From Nocardioides halotolerans DSM 19273 (GTDB lineage Bacteria; Actinomycetota; Actinomycetes; Propionibacteriales; Nocardioidaceae): a stretch of DNA of 64,000 bases. Location of the stretch: the NCBI RefSeq assembly GCF_000422805.1, contig NZ_KE383923.1, positions 71,296-135,295 on the forward strand. The letters are read 5' to 3'. The translations under genes were made by a program, and so were the position numbers. Each line of letters begins with the position of its first letter. The stretch's first letter is position 1. Positions 1 to 8,237 of this stretch are shown in pieces. Under the pieces are notes generated by a model, which had not been told where the DNA came from, did no database searches, and was given only the letters and a program-made list of their open reading frames with translations.

Positions 1-1070
1 GCCTGGTCGGCGGCCACCACGCAGGTGCCGGCGTGCGCGAACGTCACCGTGCTCCCCGCCACCGTGCACGCGGCGTTGGTCGTGCCGGCCCCGACCGAGA
101 ACGTCACGGGGTTGCCCGACCCGCCACCCGTCGCGGTGACCGTGTAGGTCGCGCCGACCGAGCCGGGAGTCGGGGCCGTCGAGGTGAAGGAGATCGACTG
201 GCCGGACTTGGCGACACTGGTCGACTGCGTCACCTTGGGCGCGGGGTCGTAGCCCGGACCGCCGGCCTGGTCGGCCGCGATCTGGCAGGTGCCGGCGTGC
301 ACGAAGGTGACGGTGCTGCCCGCGACCGTGCAGGCGGCGTTGGTCGTGCCGGACCCGACCGAGAAGGTCACGGGGTTGCCCGACCCACCACCGGTGGCGC
401 TGACGCTGTAGGTGCTGCCGATCGAGGCCGGGTTGGGCGGCGTGGTGGTGAAGCTGATCGCCTGGGGCTGGTTGCCGCCGCTGCCGCTCGGGTTGACCGT
501 CGCGATCCGGCCGATGTTGAAGTTGTGCGGACCGTTGACGTTCGACCCGGGGAAGAACTGGAACGTCATCGACGCGATCTTGGTCTGGTCGCCGGGGCCG
601 TGCAGCTCGTAGCTCTCGGTGCCGGTCAGCGAGATCACCCCGACGGTCTGGCCGGCCGAGACCCCGAAGAAGGCCTGGTCCGACTGGCCCGTGTTGTCGG
701 TCGCGGTGACCGCCAGGTTGCCGGCCTGGCCACCGGGGTTGGGGCTCGTCACCGAGTCGAAGTCGAACTGGAGCACGGTGGCTCCGTTGGCGCCGAGGTT
801 CTGCAGCGTGTTGAACGTGTAGGCCACGCTCATCGACACCCCGTTGGCACCCGGCAACGAGATGTGACCCGCGCTGCCCGAGACGCTGAACGTCGCGCCG
901 CCCGCGCCGGTCGCGGTGCGTGGCCCGAGCGGGCCGGCGCCGGCACTGTCGAAACCATCGACGACCACGCCGACGGACTCGGCAGCGGCGGGGGCCTGCC
1001 CCCAGGGGCTCACCGGTCCCGCGAGCAGGACGGCGATCACGAGCACGAGCAGACGACGCGACAACGACAC
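1..1070 (-). CDS. Secreted Ig-like repeat protein, C-terminus cut off by the window edge
   Basis: About 356 codons are present and the frame stays open to position 1, so the C-terminus is missing. I chose the GTG at 1070 because AGAAGGA lies 9 bases upstream and the following residues form a signal peptide (MSLSRRLLVLVIAVLLAG, probable cleavage after QAPAAA). Residues 35-200 look like a lectin-like or choice-of-anchor jelly-roll domain. Two tandem repeats of 88 residues (264 bp period, unit starts near positions 1 and 265) follow, each with two Cys in a pattern like GTTNAACTVAGSTVTF...HAGTC. Such repeats resemble bacterial Ig-like surface domains. Likely a cell-surface or secreted protein; ligand unknown. 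Confidence 0.8.
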   Translation of the reverse strand, partial: MSLSRRLLVLVIAVLLAGPVSPWGQAPAAAESVGVVVDGFDSAGAGPLGPRTATGAGGATFSVSGSAGHISLPGANGVSMSVAYTFNTLQNLGANGATVLQFDFDSVTSPNPGGQAGNLAVTATDNTGQSDQAFFGVSAGQTVGVISLTGTESYELHGPGDQTKIASMTFQFFPGSNVNGPHNFNIGRIATVNPSGSGGNQPQAISFTTTPPNPASIGSTYSVSATGGGSGNPVTFSVGSGTTNAACTVAGSTVTFVHAGTCQIAADQAGGPGYDPAPKVTQSTSVAKSGQSISFTSTAPTPGSVGATYTVTATGGGSGNPVTFSVGAGTTNAACTVAGSTVTFAHAGTCVVAADQ

Positions 1071-1177
1071 GAGTAGCCATCCTTCTGACGGACCGGCGGG
1101 GTCCCGAGACCGCGTCATCATGCCACGGTGGAGCGACGACGGCTGGCGTTGTTCCGAAGAGCCCTACGCTCGACCTC

Positions 1178-1861
1178 GTGACCCCCCGCAGCGCCCGGAT
1201 CTGGCACGGGCTGACGGCCGCGGTCGCGGTCGCTGCGCTGGTGCTGCAGCTGGTGCTCGTGCTCCGGGGCGGCCGGGTGCTCGACGAGACCGAGCAGCCG
1301 GGACTCGGCATCCGGCTGGGGAGGCTCGTCTCGTACTTCACGATCCAGAGCAACCTGCTGGTGGCGGTGGTGACCGTGCAGCTGGCCCGCGACCCGCTGC
1401 GAGACGGCGCCTGGTGGCGGGTGCTGCGGCTGGCCGCGGTCTCGGGGATCCTCGTCACCGGCGTGGTGCACTTCATCCTGCTCCGGCCCCTGCTCGACCT
1501 CGACGGCGCGGACCGGGTCGCCGACACGCTCCTGCACCAGGTGGTGCCGGTGCTGGCGGTCGTCGGGTGGGCCGTGTTCGGGCCGCGGCCGAGGATCGAG
1601 AGCCGCGACGTGGCGTGGACGCTCGTCTGGCCGCTGGCCTGGCTCGTCTGGACGCTCGTGGTCGGCGGGCTGAGCGGCTGGTACCCCTACCCGTTCCTCG
1701 ACCACCGCGAGGACCACGGCACCATGGGGGTCGTGCTGACGAGCGCGGCCATCACGGTGTTCTTCGTGCTGCTGCTCGCGCTGGCGCGCCAGGTCGACCA
1801 GCGCACCCCACCGGCCCCGCAGGGGTGGGACCCCTACCGAGGAGGCGGCGTACGCCGATGA
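1178..1861 (+). CDS. Pr6Pr-family integral membrane protein
   Basis: 227 residues with about six hydrophobic helices. The motif YFTIQSNLLVAVV near residue 50, a central HFILLRPLL helix and the late PYPFLDHREDHGTMGVV segment match the Pr6Pr (FAR-17a/AIG1-like) membrane family, whose biochemical role in bacteria is not established. The GTG start at 1178 is the first good start before the first helix; longer in-frame extensions read through Arg-rich shadow sequence. The stop codon overlaps the ATG of the next gene (ATGA), so the two are probably translated together. Confidence 0.75.
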   Translation: MTPRSARIWHGLTAAVAVAALVLQLVLVLRGGRVLDETEQPGLGIRLGRLVSYFTIQSNLLVAVVTVQLARDPLRDGAWWRVLRLAAVSGILVTGVVHFILLRPLLDLDGADRVADTLLHQVVPVLAVVGWAVFGPRPRIESRDVAWTLVWPLAWLVWTLVVGGLSGWYPYPFLDHREDHGTMGVVLTSAAITVFFVLLLALARQVDQRTPPAPQGWDPYRGGGVRR

Positions 1862-2208
1862 CGACCGAGCAGAGCGAGATCGACCCCAGCGTGCCGCCCA
1901 GCGGCGCGGGTTGCGCGGAGTGCGACCCGGCCGGAGGCTGGTGGGTGCACCTGCGCCGCTGCGCCCGGTGCGGCCACGTCGGGTGCTGCGACTCCTCGCC
2001 GGCCCAGCACGCCACGGCGCACTTCCGGGCGACCGGGCACCCCGTGATCCAGAGCTTCGAGCCGGGCGAGGAGTGGTTCTGGGACTACCGCACCGACCAG
2101 CCCCTCGACGGTCCCGAGCTCGCGCCGCCGACCGCCCACCCGGTGGACCAGACCGTTCCCGGCCCTGCCGACCGGGTGCCCGCCGACTGGCGCTCGCACG
2201 TGCACTAG
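1858..2208 (+). CDS. UBP-type zinc finger protein
   Basis: 116 residues. The middle carries AGCAEC, RRCARCGHVGCCDSS, and then HATAHFRATGHPVIQSF and EEWFWDY, the Cys/His arrangement of the UBP (ZnF_UBP) zinc-binding fold. Bacterial stand-alone versions of this domain are common in actinobacteria and their partner is unknown; in eukaryotes the fold binds the ubiquitin C-terminus. It overlaps the upstream membrane-protein gene by 4 bp. The C-terminal 35 residues are Pro-rich and probably disordered. Confidence 0.85.
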   Translation: MTTEQSEIDPSVPPSGAGCAECDPAGGWWVHLRRCARCGHVGCCDSSPAQHATAHFRATGHPVIQSFEPGEEWFWDYRTDQPLDGPELAPPTAHPVDQTVPGPADRVPADWRSHVH

Positions 2209-2238
2209 GCACCACTGGTCCCCAGGCACCAGGCGGTC

Positions 2239-3022
2239 GTGACGCCTTCGCATGCACGTGTCCCGAGCCTCTCCGGGCGGCTCAGCCGGGTCCTGGGCGC
2301 CGCGAGGTCCGCGCCGTTCACCGTCCAGGTCGGGGCACCGACCGGCGGCACGGGCGGCGGCGCCGGCGTGGAGCCGACCGGCCCGATGGAGGTCCCGTCC
2401 GGCGACTGGGACCCGGCGGAGTACCCCGCTCTGGGTCTGCCCCTCGCGCTGGGCAACCCGCTGGACTGGACGTGGCTGTGGAACGGCGGGGCGCGGTGGA
2501 ACCCGTGCCGGGTGATCACCTGGGCCTACAACCCGGGGGCGGGCTACGCCGGGTCGCTCGCCGACGTGCAGCGGGCCTTCGCCAAGGTGGCCGGCCGCAC
2601 CGGGCTGCACTTCAAGTACGTCGGCGCCACCGGCTTCGTCTACCACGGCGGCAACGACAACCCGGCGGGGGTCGACGTCGTCGTCGGCTGGTCGGACGCC
2701 GCCCACCTCGGCTCGCTCGCAGGCGGCGTGGTCGGCGTCGGCTGGGCCTACCCCGTCTCGGGCCCTGGCGTGGCCAACGAGATCGTCTCCGGCTACGTCG
2801 TGCTCGACCGCGCCGAGCTGCTCAACGGCGGGTTCGCGACCGGCGGGATGCCGACGTGGGGCCAGGTGATGGAGCACGAGATCGGTCACGTCGTCGGGCT
2901 CGGGCACGCCCGGGGGCGACGACCAGCTGATGGCCGCCTCGGCTGGGGCGGGCAACCACCTGTTCGGCGCCGGGGACCTGCTGGGACTGACCCTCGCGGG
3001 CTCGGTCAGCGGCTGCCTGTGA
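2239..3022 (+). pseudogene. Matrixin-like zinc metalloprotease, interrupted by a +1 frameshift
   Basis: From the GTG at 2239 the frame encodes an approximately 225-residue metzincin ending in EHEIGHVVGLGHA, the HExxHxxGxxH zinc site (about residues 215-225). Immediately after it, the run GGGGG at 2912-2916 puts the rest out of frame. Reading with one G fewer gives ARGDDQLMAAS, then an ordinary matrixin tail with GAGDLLGL, and a TGA at 3020-3022. Without correction the frame runs on to 3324 as Arg/Pro-rich nonsense across the 3' end of the opposite gene. It may be a true inactivating mutation, programmed slippage or a sequencing error. No convincing signal peptide is visible. Confidence 0.8.
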
Positions 3023-3026
3023 CGGC

Positions 3027-4037
3027 TCAACCCAGCCGCTGCGTGACCTCGCGGACGCCGGGCGCGACGACCACGCGCGCGGACGCGCCGTTGACGAGCG
3101 GGAGGAACGGCTGGGTGTGGCCGATGTCCATCTGCGCGACGACCGGCACGCCGAGGTCGGAGAGCGCGTCCTCGACCGCCTCCAGCTGGGTGAGGTCGGG
3201 GGCGTCGGGCGCCGGGGTGCGGCCGACGAGCACCGCGGCGGCGTGCTCGAACCACCCGGCGAGGCGCAGCCCGTGGAGCAGGCGGCAGGCGTCGTACGCG
3301 CCGTGCTCGCACACCTCGAGGTAGACCAGCAGCCCCTCGTCGGCGTGCGCACGGCCGTAGGCGGGCACGTCGGCGTACGGCGTGGCGGCCATCGGGCTCA
3401 GCACCTCGAGGCAGCCTCCGACCAGGCGGCCCGAGACATCGACCTCTCCCCCGCCGAGCACGACCCAGTCCGTCGTCCGATCCAGCGACATCGTCGTCGT
3501 GTCGGCGACCCGGAAGTCGCCCCAGCCCTCGCGCGTGCGGCCCGGGCTGCGCTGCACGACCTCGCCGGTCGCGCCGACCAGGTCGGTCCAGTGCACGAGC
3601 CCCTCGGGCGGGGTGAGCGCGGTGTCCATCAGGTTCCAGCCGTGGGCGGTGGCCCACCCGAGGCGGGTGGTGAGCGGCACCAGGAGCGTGCAGATGTCGC
3701 TCCACCCGACCAGCCAGGTCGGCTCGGCGGCCGCCAAGCGGTCCCAGTCCAGCTGGTCGAGCAGGTCGATCGCCAGCTCGCCACCGAACGGCGGCACCAC
3801 GGCCGCTACCTCGGGGTCGCACAGGAAGTCGACGAGCTCGGCGGCGCGCTGCTCCTTGGGCGCGGACCGCACGAGGTCGCCCGACATGCACTCGCCGACG
3901 ACGACCTCGTAACCTCGGTCGCGGAGCCATTGCAGGTTGAACTCCAGCCGCGCCAGGCCCGCCTCCTCCACCCCGCTCGACGGCGAGGTGACCGCGATGC
4001 GGTCACCTGGCGTCAGCGGGCGCGGGAAGCGGGTCAT
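3027..4037 (-). CDS. S66-family LD-carboxypeptidase (MccF-like)
   Basis: 336 residues, normal length for the family. The nucleophile elbow GWSDICTL places the catalytic Ser at about 113, and the Glu/His partners fit YLEVCEH (Glu241) and DIGHTQP (His307). S66 enzymes cleave L,D bonds in cytoplasmic murein tetrapeptides or hydrolyse microcin C-type aminoacyl nucleotides; the sequence alone does not decide between these. No signal peptide, so cytoplasmic. It lies 4 bp downstream of kynureninase on the same strand and is probably cotranscribed with it. A YkfC/YkfB-like pair at 61-62.6 kb could act on the same peptides. Confidence 0.88.
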   Translation of the reverse strand: MTRFPRPLTPGDRIAVTSPSSGVEEAGLARLEFNLQWLRDRGYEVVVGECMSGDLVRSAPKEQRAAELVDFLCDPEVAAVVPPFGGELAIDLLDQLDWDRLAAAEPTWLVGWSDICTLLVPLTTRLGWATAHGWNLMDTALTPPEGLVHWTDLVGATGEVVQRSPGRTREGWGDFRVADTTTMSLDRTTDWVVLGGGEVDVSGRLVGGCLEVLSPMAATPYADVPAYGRAHADEGLLVYLEVCEHGAYDACRLLHGLRLAGWFEHAAAVLVGRTPAPDAPDLTQLEAVEDALSDLGVPVVAQMDIGHTQPFLPLVNGASARVVVAPGVREVTQRLG

Positions 4038-4041
4038 CGCC

Positions 4042-5283
4042 TCAGGATGCCAACTCGGCGAGCACCTCGCGAACGGATTCCAGCCCGGCGGTCACCTCGG
4101 CGTACGACGTGGACAGCGGCGAGAGCCCGATCCGCAGGCCGTGCGGGTCGCGGTAGTCGGGGATCACGTCGCGCTCCCACAGCGCGGCCGTGGCCTCGCG
4201 CATCAGCGGGTGGTTGAGCGTGACGTGGCCGCCACGCCGTTCCGGGTCGAGGGGCGAGGCGAGCACGACCCCGAGGGGCGCGAGCAGCTCGCCCGAGACC
4301 TCCACCGCGTGCTCGGTCAGCGCCACGGACTTGCGGCGCACGGCGTCGAGGCCGGCCTCCGCGACCAGGTCGACCATGTCCTCGAGGGCCAGCATGCCGA
4401 CGATCGACGGTGTGCCCGAGAGGAAGCGTCGGATGCCCGTCGCCGGGATGTACGACGGCCCCATCAGGAACGGGTCGTCCGCCCCCATCCATCCCTGGAT
4501 CGGCTGGGTCAGCCCGGTCTGGAGGCGCTCGGCGACGTAGAGGAACGCCGGCGAGCCGGGGCCGCCGTTCAGGTACTTGTAGGTGCAGCCGACGGCGAGG
4601 TCCACCTCCCAGGCGTCGAGCTCGACCGGCACCACAGCCGCCGAGTGGCACAGGTCCCAGAGCACGAGCGCCCCGGCGTCGTGGACGATCCGGGTGAGGG
4701 CGGGCACGTCGGCGAGCCACGCCGACCGGTAGGCGACGTGGTTGAGCACCACGAGCGCCGTCTGCGGCCCCACCACCTCGGCGAGCTGCTCGGCGGTGAC
4801 GCCGGCCGAGGTGTCGACCTCGATCCAGCGCAGCGTCAGCCCCGTCTCGCGCGCGACTCCGCCGGCGACGTAGCGGTCGGTCGGGAACTGGTCGCGGTCG
4901 AGCACGATCTCGGTCCGGCCGGCCCCGGCCTGCTCCTGGGCTTCGACCGCGGCCCGCATCAGCTTGTAGAGCAGCACCGTCGTGGAGTCGCCGATGGCGA
5001 CCTGGCCGGGCGCGGCACCGAGGCAGACCTCGCCGAGCCGGTCGCCGAGGGTGCGCGGCAGGTCGAACCACCGCTCGTCCCAGCCGCGGATCAGCCGGCC
5101 GCCCCACTCGCGCTCGACGAACTCGGCGATCCGGGGACCGGTCACCTTCAGCGGCCGGCCCAGCGAGTTGCCGTCGAAGTAGACCAGCGGTGTCTCGGCG
5201 CCGACGAAGCGGTCGCGGTAGGCCGCGAGTGGATCCGCCGCGTCGCGGGGGGCGGGATCGAGGGCGGCGCCGGCAGAGCTCAC
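4042..5283 (-). CDS. kynU: Kynureninase
   Basis: 413 residues, full length. PLP-dependent fold-type I enzyme that converts kynurenine (or 3-hydroxykynurenine) to anthranilate (or 3-hydroxyanthranilate) plus alanine. Diagnostic features are YFDGNSLGRP near the N-terminus, LWDLCHSAA (Asp210, pyridine nitrogen) and CTYKYLNGGPG with the Schiff-base Lys at about 236. The start is a GTG (MSSAGAALD). No tryptophan dioxygenase, formamidase or kynurenine monooxygenase is nearby, so the rest of the pathway must be elsewhere. Its partner here is the S66 peptidase 4 bp downstream. Confidence 0.93.
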   Translation of the reverse strand: MSSAGAALDPAPRDAADPLAAYRDRFVGAETPLVYFDGNSLGRPLKVTGPRIAEFVEREWGGRLIRGWDERWFDLPRTLGDRLGEVCLGAAPGQVAIGDSTTVLLYKLMRAAVEAQEQAGAGRTEIVLDRDQFPTDRYVAGGVARETGLTLRWIEVDTSAGVTAEQLAEVVGPQTALVVLNHVAYRSAWLADVPALTRIVHDAGALVLWDLCHSAAVVPVELDAWEVDLAVGCTYKYLNGGPGSPAFLYVAERLQTGLTQPIQGWMGADDPFLMGPSYIPATGIRRFLSGTPSIVGMLALEDMVDLVAEAGLDAVRRKSVALTEHAVEVSGELLAPLGVVLASPLDPERRGGHVTLNHPLMREATAALWERDVIPDYRDPHGLRIGLSPLSTSYAEVTAGLESVREVLAELAS

Positions 5284-5430
5284 CGTGCATGTCTACCCGA
5301 ATCGACACCCTGGGGGGTTTAGCCCGCGACCCCTCGGACACAGGACTTGAAGACGGGTCCAACGCCCGTCTGGACCTCACGGGGAGATTGGTCTGGGGAT
5401 CGGGTTCTCGAGCTCAGAAGGGAAAGACCG

Positions 5431-6087
5431 ATGTCCATTCCTCGTCACCACTCGACAGAACCCGGCGGGCGCCTGCCGGTGCGCTGGGCCGCCCTCGTCG
5501 CGGTCCTGCTGTCCGCCGCACTGACCCTGGCCGGGCAGCCGGGGGCGGTCTCCGCGACCACTGCCGATCGCACCCGTCCGGCCACCGTCGCGCACACCGA
5601 CCAGGGGTCGATGACCTCTCGCATCAAGGGCAAGACCTCCCACGGTGAGCGGGTCACCGGCACCTTCACCCCGCTCCGCGTCAAGAGCAAGCACGGCCGG
5701 CTCATGATGAAGGGGATCGTCCAGGGCGTCGTCCACGAGGCCGGCCGGACGAGCACGTTCACCTCGATCCGCAGCGTGCCGGTCAGGTCCGCCGCCGGGC
5801 ACTCGCTCAGCCGTGACGCGGCGAGCGGCGCTGTCGCGGGTCGTGCCGCGGCGTGCGACATCCTGCACCTCGTGCTGGGGCCGCTGGACCTCGATCTGCT
5901 CGGGCTCCAGATCCACCTCAACCGCGTGGTCCTCGACATCGTCGCGGCCACCGGGGCGGGGAACCTGCTCGGTAACCTGCTGTGCGCCATCACCGGGCTG
6001 CTCGACGGCACCCCGGCCGCGGGCCTGCTCGGCCAGCTCGCGAACCTGCTCAACCAGGTGCTCGCCGCGCTGCGGCTCGGCGCCTGA
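5431..6087 (+). CDS. Exported protein of unknown function with Leu-rich C-terminus
   Basis: 218 residues from the ATG at 5431, which has AGAAGGGAAAG just upstream. A signal peptide (RWAALVAVLLSAALTLAGQPGAVSA) ends near residue 45. The mature part has a basic region of about 90 residues, then a Cys-containing hydrophobic segment beginning ACDILHLVLGPLDLDLLGL and a second Cys in NLLCAITGLLDG; the two Cys may form a disulfide. The C-terminus is a series of amphipathic Leu-rich stretches. I recall similar exported proteins in other actinobacteria but no assigned function. It is divergent from kynU and convergent with the next gene. Confidence 0.75.
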   Translation: MSIPRHHSTEPGGRLPVRWAALVAVLLSAALTLAGQPGAVSATTADRTRPATVAHTDQGSMTSRIKGKTSHGERVTGTFTPLRVKSKHGRLMMKGIVQGVVHEAGRTSTFTSIRSVPVRSAAGHSLSRDAASGAVAGRAAACDILHLVLGPLDLDLLGLQIHLNRVVLDIVAATGAGNLLGNLLCAITGLLDGTPAAGLLGQLANLLNQVLAALRLGA

Positions 6088-6092
6088 ACGGG

Positions 6093-6120
6093 GGCCCGTC
6101 CGGCTCCGGCCGGGCGGGCC
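6093..6120. terminator. Bidirectional hairpin terminator between convergent genes
   Basis: An 11-bp stem GGCCCGTCCGG / CCGGGCGGGCC (one G-T pair) with a 6-base loop CTCCGG sits in the 44 bp between two convergent stop codons. There is no clear T-tract, as is common for GC-rich actinobacterial terminators. Confidence 0.6.
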
Positions 6121-6131
6121 TCACCAGGGGG

Positions 6132-7214
6132 TCACTGGAAGCTGACGAACCGGACCTTCGGCCTGATCCGGCGGACGTCGGCCGCCGACATCCGGTGGAC
6201 GTCCTCGTCGTAGAACAGCTTGAAGCCCATGAAGAACTGGCTCGGCCGGGCCACCGCGTGGAAGGTGTCGAGCTTCTGGCCCGGGGTGCCGAAGCCGTCG
6301 ACGTGCTGCACCATCACCAGGCCGCGGCGCGGCTCGATGGCACCGATGTCGTTGATCATGTCGGTGCGGAACTGGTGGAGCACGAACAGCTTCTGCGGGA
6401 GTGAGTGGCGGGCGACGAGGTCGCGGAGCCAGGCGGAGACGCGGTTGACCTCGCCGGCACCGACCGAGCCGATGCGCGTGCCGGGCACGCCGTGCTTGCC
6501 CATCCGCCACTCGGGGTCGAGCGCCAGGCCGACGTAGGGGTCCTTGAGCGCCCAGGCCCAGCGCTTGGCGGCGGTCAGGAAGTCGGAGCGGCCGGGCTGG
6601 ATGTCGAGCAGGAGCAGGGCATCGTGCCGGTGGGCGGCGTCGATGTACTTCTGCACCTCGGCGCGCGGGATGTCGTGGGAGTAGTTGCCGCCGGGGCCGG
6701 CGTAGCGGTCGGCGATGCTGACGATCAGCTCGTAGACGACCTGGACCGGCTGGTTCTTGCGGGCGAACGGCTTGGCCGCGCGGTGCACCCGGCGCTGCAT
6801 CTCGTCGGGTCGGGTCTCGCCGAGGACGCCGAGCGCGCCGGTCTCGGCGGTGCCGTAGTAGGCGACGAGGAACCGGCCGTCGCCGAAGATCTTGGTGGCG
6901 CCACCGGGCAGCGTCTGGGTGGGCTGGGGCGGCTCCGCGGGCTCCTGGGTCGGCTGCTGCGTCGGCTCCGACGTCGGCTCCGACGCCGGCGGTTGCGACT
7001 GGGGGTCGGTCACCGTGGTGCCGCTGCCGGTGTCGGTGTGCGCCGTGGCCGACAGCCCGGACGTCGAGGAGACGGTGGTCGCCGTCGTACCGGCCTCGCG
7101 CATCGCGCCCCAGGCCGGCAGGTTCGCGGCGTCCGGGACGGCGGCGGCGAGCCCGATCAGCGCGGCCATCGCGAGGAAGACGCCGACGAGGACGGGGCGA
7201 TCGGATTTGTCCAT
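6132..7214 (-). CDS. Membrane-anchored extracytoplasmic protein, possible TIM-barrel
   Basis: 360 residues. An N-terminal hydrophobic helix (VLVGVFLAMAALIGLAAAV) is followed by a Ser/Thr/Pro/Gln-rich linker of about 70 residues (repeats such as SEPTSEPTQQPTQEPAEPPQ), then a globular domain from about 108. That domain contains FLVAYYGTAETGALGVLG, LLLLDIQPGRSDF, YVGLALDPEWRM and RRGLVMVQHVDGFG, with strand-end acidic residues reminiscent of glycoside-hydrolase-like TIM barrels. I cannot assign a family or substrate. The linker suggests projection through the cell wall. Monocistronic; convergent with the upstream exported protein. Confidence 0.75.
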   Translation of the reverse strand: MDKSDRPVLVGVFLAMAALIGLAAAVPDAANLPAWGAMREAGTTATTVSSTSGLSATAHTDTGSGTTVTDPQSQPPASEPTSEPTQQPTQEPAEPPQPTQTLPGGATKIFGDGRFLVAYYGTAETGALGVLGETRPDEMQRRVHRAAKPFARKNQPVQVVYELIVSIADRYAGPGGNYSHDIPRAEVQKYIDAAHRHDALLLLDIQPGRSDFLTAAKRWAWALKDPYVGLALDPEWRMGKHGVPGTRIGSVGAGEVNRVSAWLRDLVARHSLPQKLFVLHQFRTDMINDIGAIEPRRGLVMVQHVDGFGTPGQKLDTFHAVARPSQFFMGFKLFYDEDVHRMSAADVRRIRPKVRFVSFQ

Positions 7215-7280
7215 CGGACAGGAGACGATATGCGATCGCCCCCGGTTGCGACCCGACGCCCCTCCGCGTCGTCGGGGGTT

Positions 7281-7778
7281 CTAGAGAGTGCCGTCGGCCA
7301 GCAGCGCGTCGAGCTTCGCGTAGCCGTCGTTCACGCCGACCTCCATACCGGAGGAGAGCCAGGCGTCGCGCTCCTCGAAGCTGTCGCATAGCGAGGTCGC
7401 GACGAGCCGGGTGCGGCCGCCGCCGAGGTCCTCGAAGACCATCGTCTCCAGCGCCACGCTGTCCGGCATCCCCTCGTAGGTGAAGGTCTGCACGAGCCGG
7501 TCCTCGCGGACGGTGTGGAAGCAGCCGCGGAAGGCGTACTCCTCCCCGCCCGCGGTGCCGTGCCAGCGCCAGCTGCCGCCGTTGCGCGCGTCCCAGTGGT
7601 CGATGGTGGCCTCCGTGCCGTCCGGGCCGGTCCAGCGCGAGAACAGGTCGGCCTCGGTGTGGGCGCGGAAGAGCTGCGCCGGAGTCGCCGCGAACTCGCG
7701 GGTCATCCGGATCAGCGGCAGGTCGGCGGGCGCCTCGATCGTCGTGGTGCCGTCGGCGGTCGTGGTCGTGGTGGTCAT
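7281..7778 (-). CDS. SRPBCC (AHSA1/START-like) domain protein
   Basis: 165 residues from the ATG at 7778, preceded by AAGGAGAGACC. The sequence has AHSA1-type SRPBCC features: an N-terminal strand IRMTREFAATPAQLFRAHTEADLFSRWTGPDG, then GGSWRWHG, FRGCFHTVREDRLVQTF and the C-terminal helix with GMEVGVNDGYAKLDALL. These small hydrophobic-cavity proteins are typically encoded directly after an ArsR regulator, as here (ATGA overlap). The ligand is unknown. The regulator-coupled position suggests a role in responding to a small molecule. Confidence 0.9.
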   Translation of the reverse strand: MTTTTTTADGTTTIEAPADLPLIRMTREFAATPAQLFRAHTEADLFSRWTGPDGTEATIDHWDARNGGSWRWHGTAGGEEYAFRGCFHTVREDRLVQTFTYEGMPDSVALETMVFEDLGGGRTRLVATSLCDSFEERDAWLSSGMEVGVNDGYAKLDALLADGTL

Positions 7779-8140
7779 GCGGTCTCTCCTTGCTCGGAAC
7801 GGTCGTTGCCGTCGGTCTCGTCGTTGAGCTCCGCCAGGACGGCGTCCAGGCGCTGGTAGCGCGCCTCCGCCTCGCGGCGGTAGCGCTCGATCCACTTCGT
7901 CATCAGGTCGAACACCTCTGCCTCGAGATGCACCGGCCGGCGCTGCGCGTCGCGGCCCCGGGTCACCAGCCCCGCACCCTCGAGCACCTTGAGGTGCTTG
8001 GAGACGGCCTGCAGGCTCACGTCGTACGGCGCCGCCAGCTCGCCGACCGTCGCGTCGCCCGCGCACAGGCGGGCCACCATGTCGCGCCGGGTCGGGTCCG
8101 CCAGTGCGGCGAACACCTGGGACAGCGGGTCGGCGGTCAT
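7775..8140 (-). CDS. ArsR-family winged-helix repressor
   Basis: 121 residues from the ATG at 8140 (GAGAGGCCGAG upstream). The wHTH reads DPLSQVFAALADPTRRDMVARL, then TVGELAAPYDVSLQAVSKHLKVLEGAGLVTRG. It lacks the Cys pairs of metal-sensing ArsR proteins and belongs to the subgroup paired with SRPBCC proteins. A 13-residue longer start (ATG at 8179) is possible but would overlap the palindrome at 8159-8176. It probably represses its own operon through the two palindromes immediately upstream. Confidence 0.9.
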   Translation of the reverse strand: MTADPLSQVFAALADPTRRDMVARLCAGDATVGELAAPYDVSLQAVSKHLKVLEGAGLVTRGRDAQRRPVHLEAEVFDLMTKWIERYRREAEARYQRLDAVLAELNDETDGNDRSEQGETA

Positions 8141-8158
8141 CTCGGCCTCTCGATCGTG

Positions 8159-8225
8159 TTCAACCGATCGGTTGAACACGAGCAGGTTGCCACGCCGCCC
8201 TGGTAGTTGTCAACCACATGGTTGA
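8159..8225. promoter_or_regulatory. Two ArsR-type operator palindromes
   Basis: A perfect 18-bp palindrome TTCAACCGATCGGTTGAA (8159-8176) and a second site TCAACCACATGGTTGA (8210-8225) share arms TCAACC/GGTTGA with a 4-base spacer. Their centres are 50 bp apart, close to five helical turns. They sit directly upstream of the ArsR-SRPBCC operon, so they are the likely autoregulatory operators. Confidence 0.7.
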
Positions 8226-8237
8226 GGACGTGCTGCT

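Noticed and set aside
33-1076. Long plus-strand frame opposite the Ig-repeat gene
   Set aside because: Arg/Gly/Asp-rich composition typical of an antisense shadow in GC-rich DNA; the minus strand has a signal peptide and repeat domains.
2917-3324. Continuation of the metalloprotease frame to 3324
   Set aside because: The sequence after the GGGGG run is nonsense in this frame and overlaps the carboxypeptidase gene; the alternative frame gives the expected matrixin tail.
5351-5371. Small hairpin AGACGGG...CCCGTCT upstream of the exported protein
   Set aside because: Only a 7-bp stem in a GC-rich leader; too weak to call a regulatory element.
8140-8179. Longer ArsR start (MFNRSVEHDREAE)
   Set aside because: It would begin inside the operator palindrome; the ATG at 8140 has a ribosome site and matches family length.
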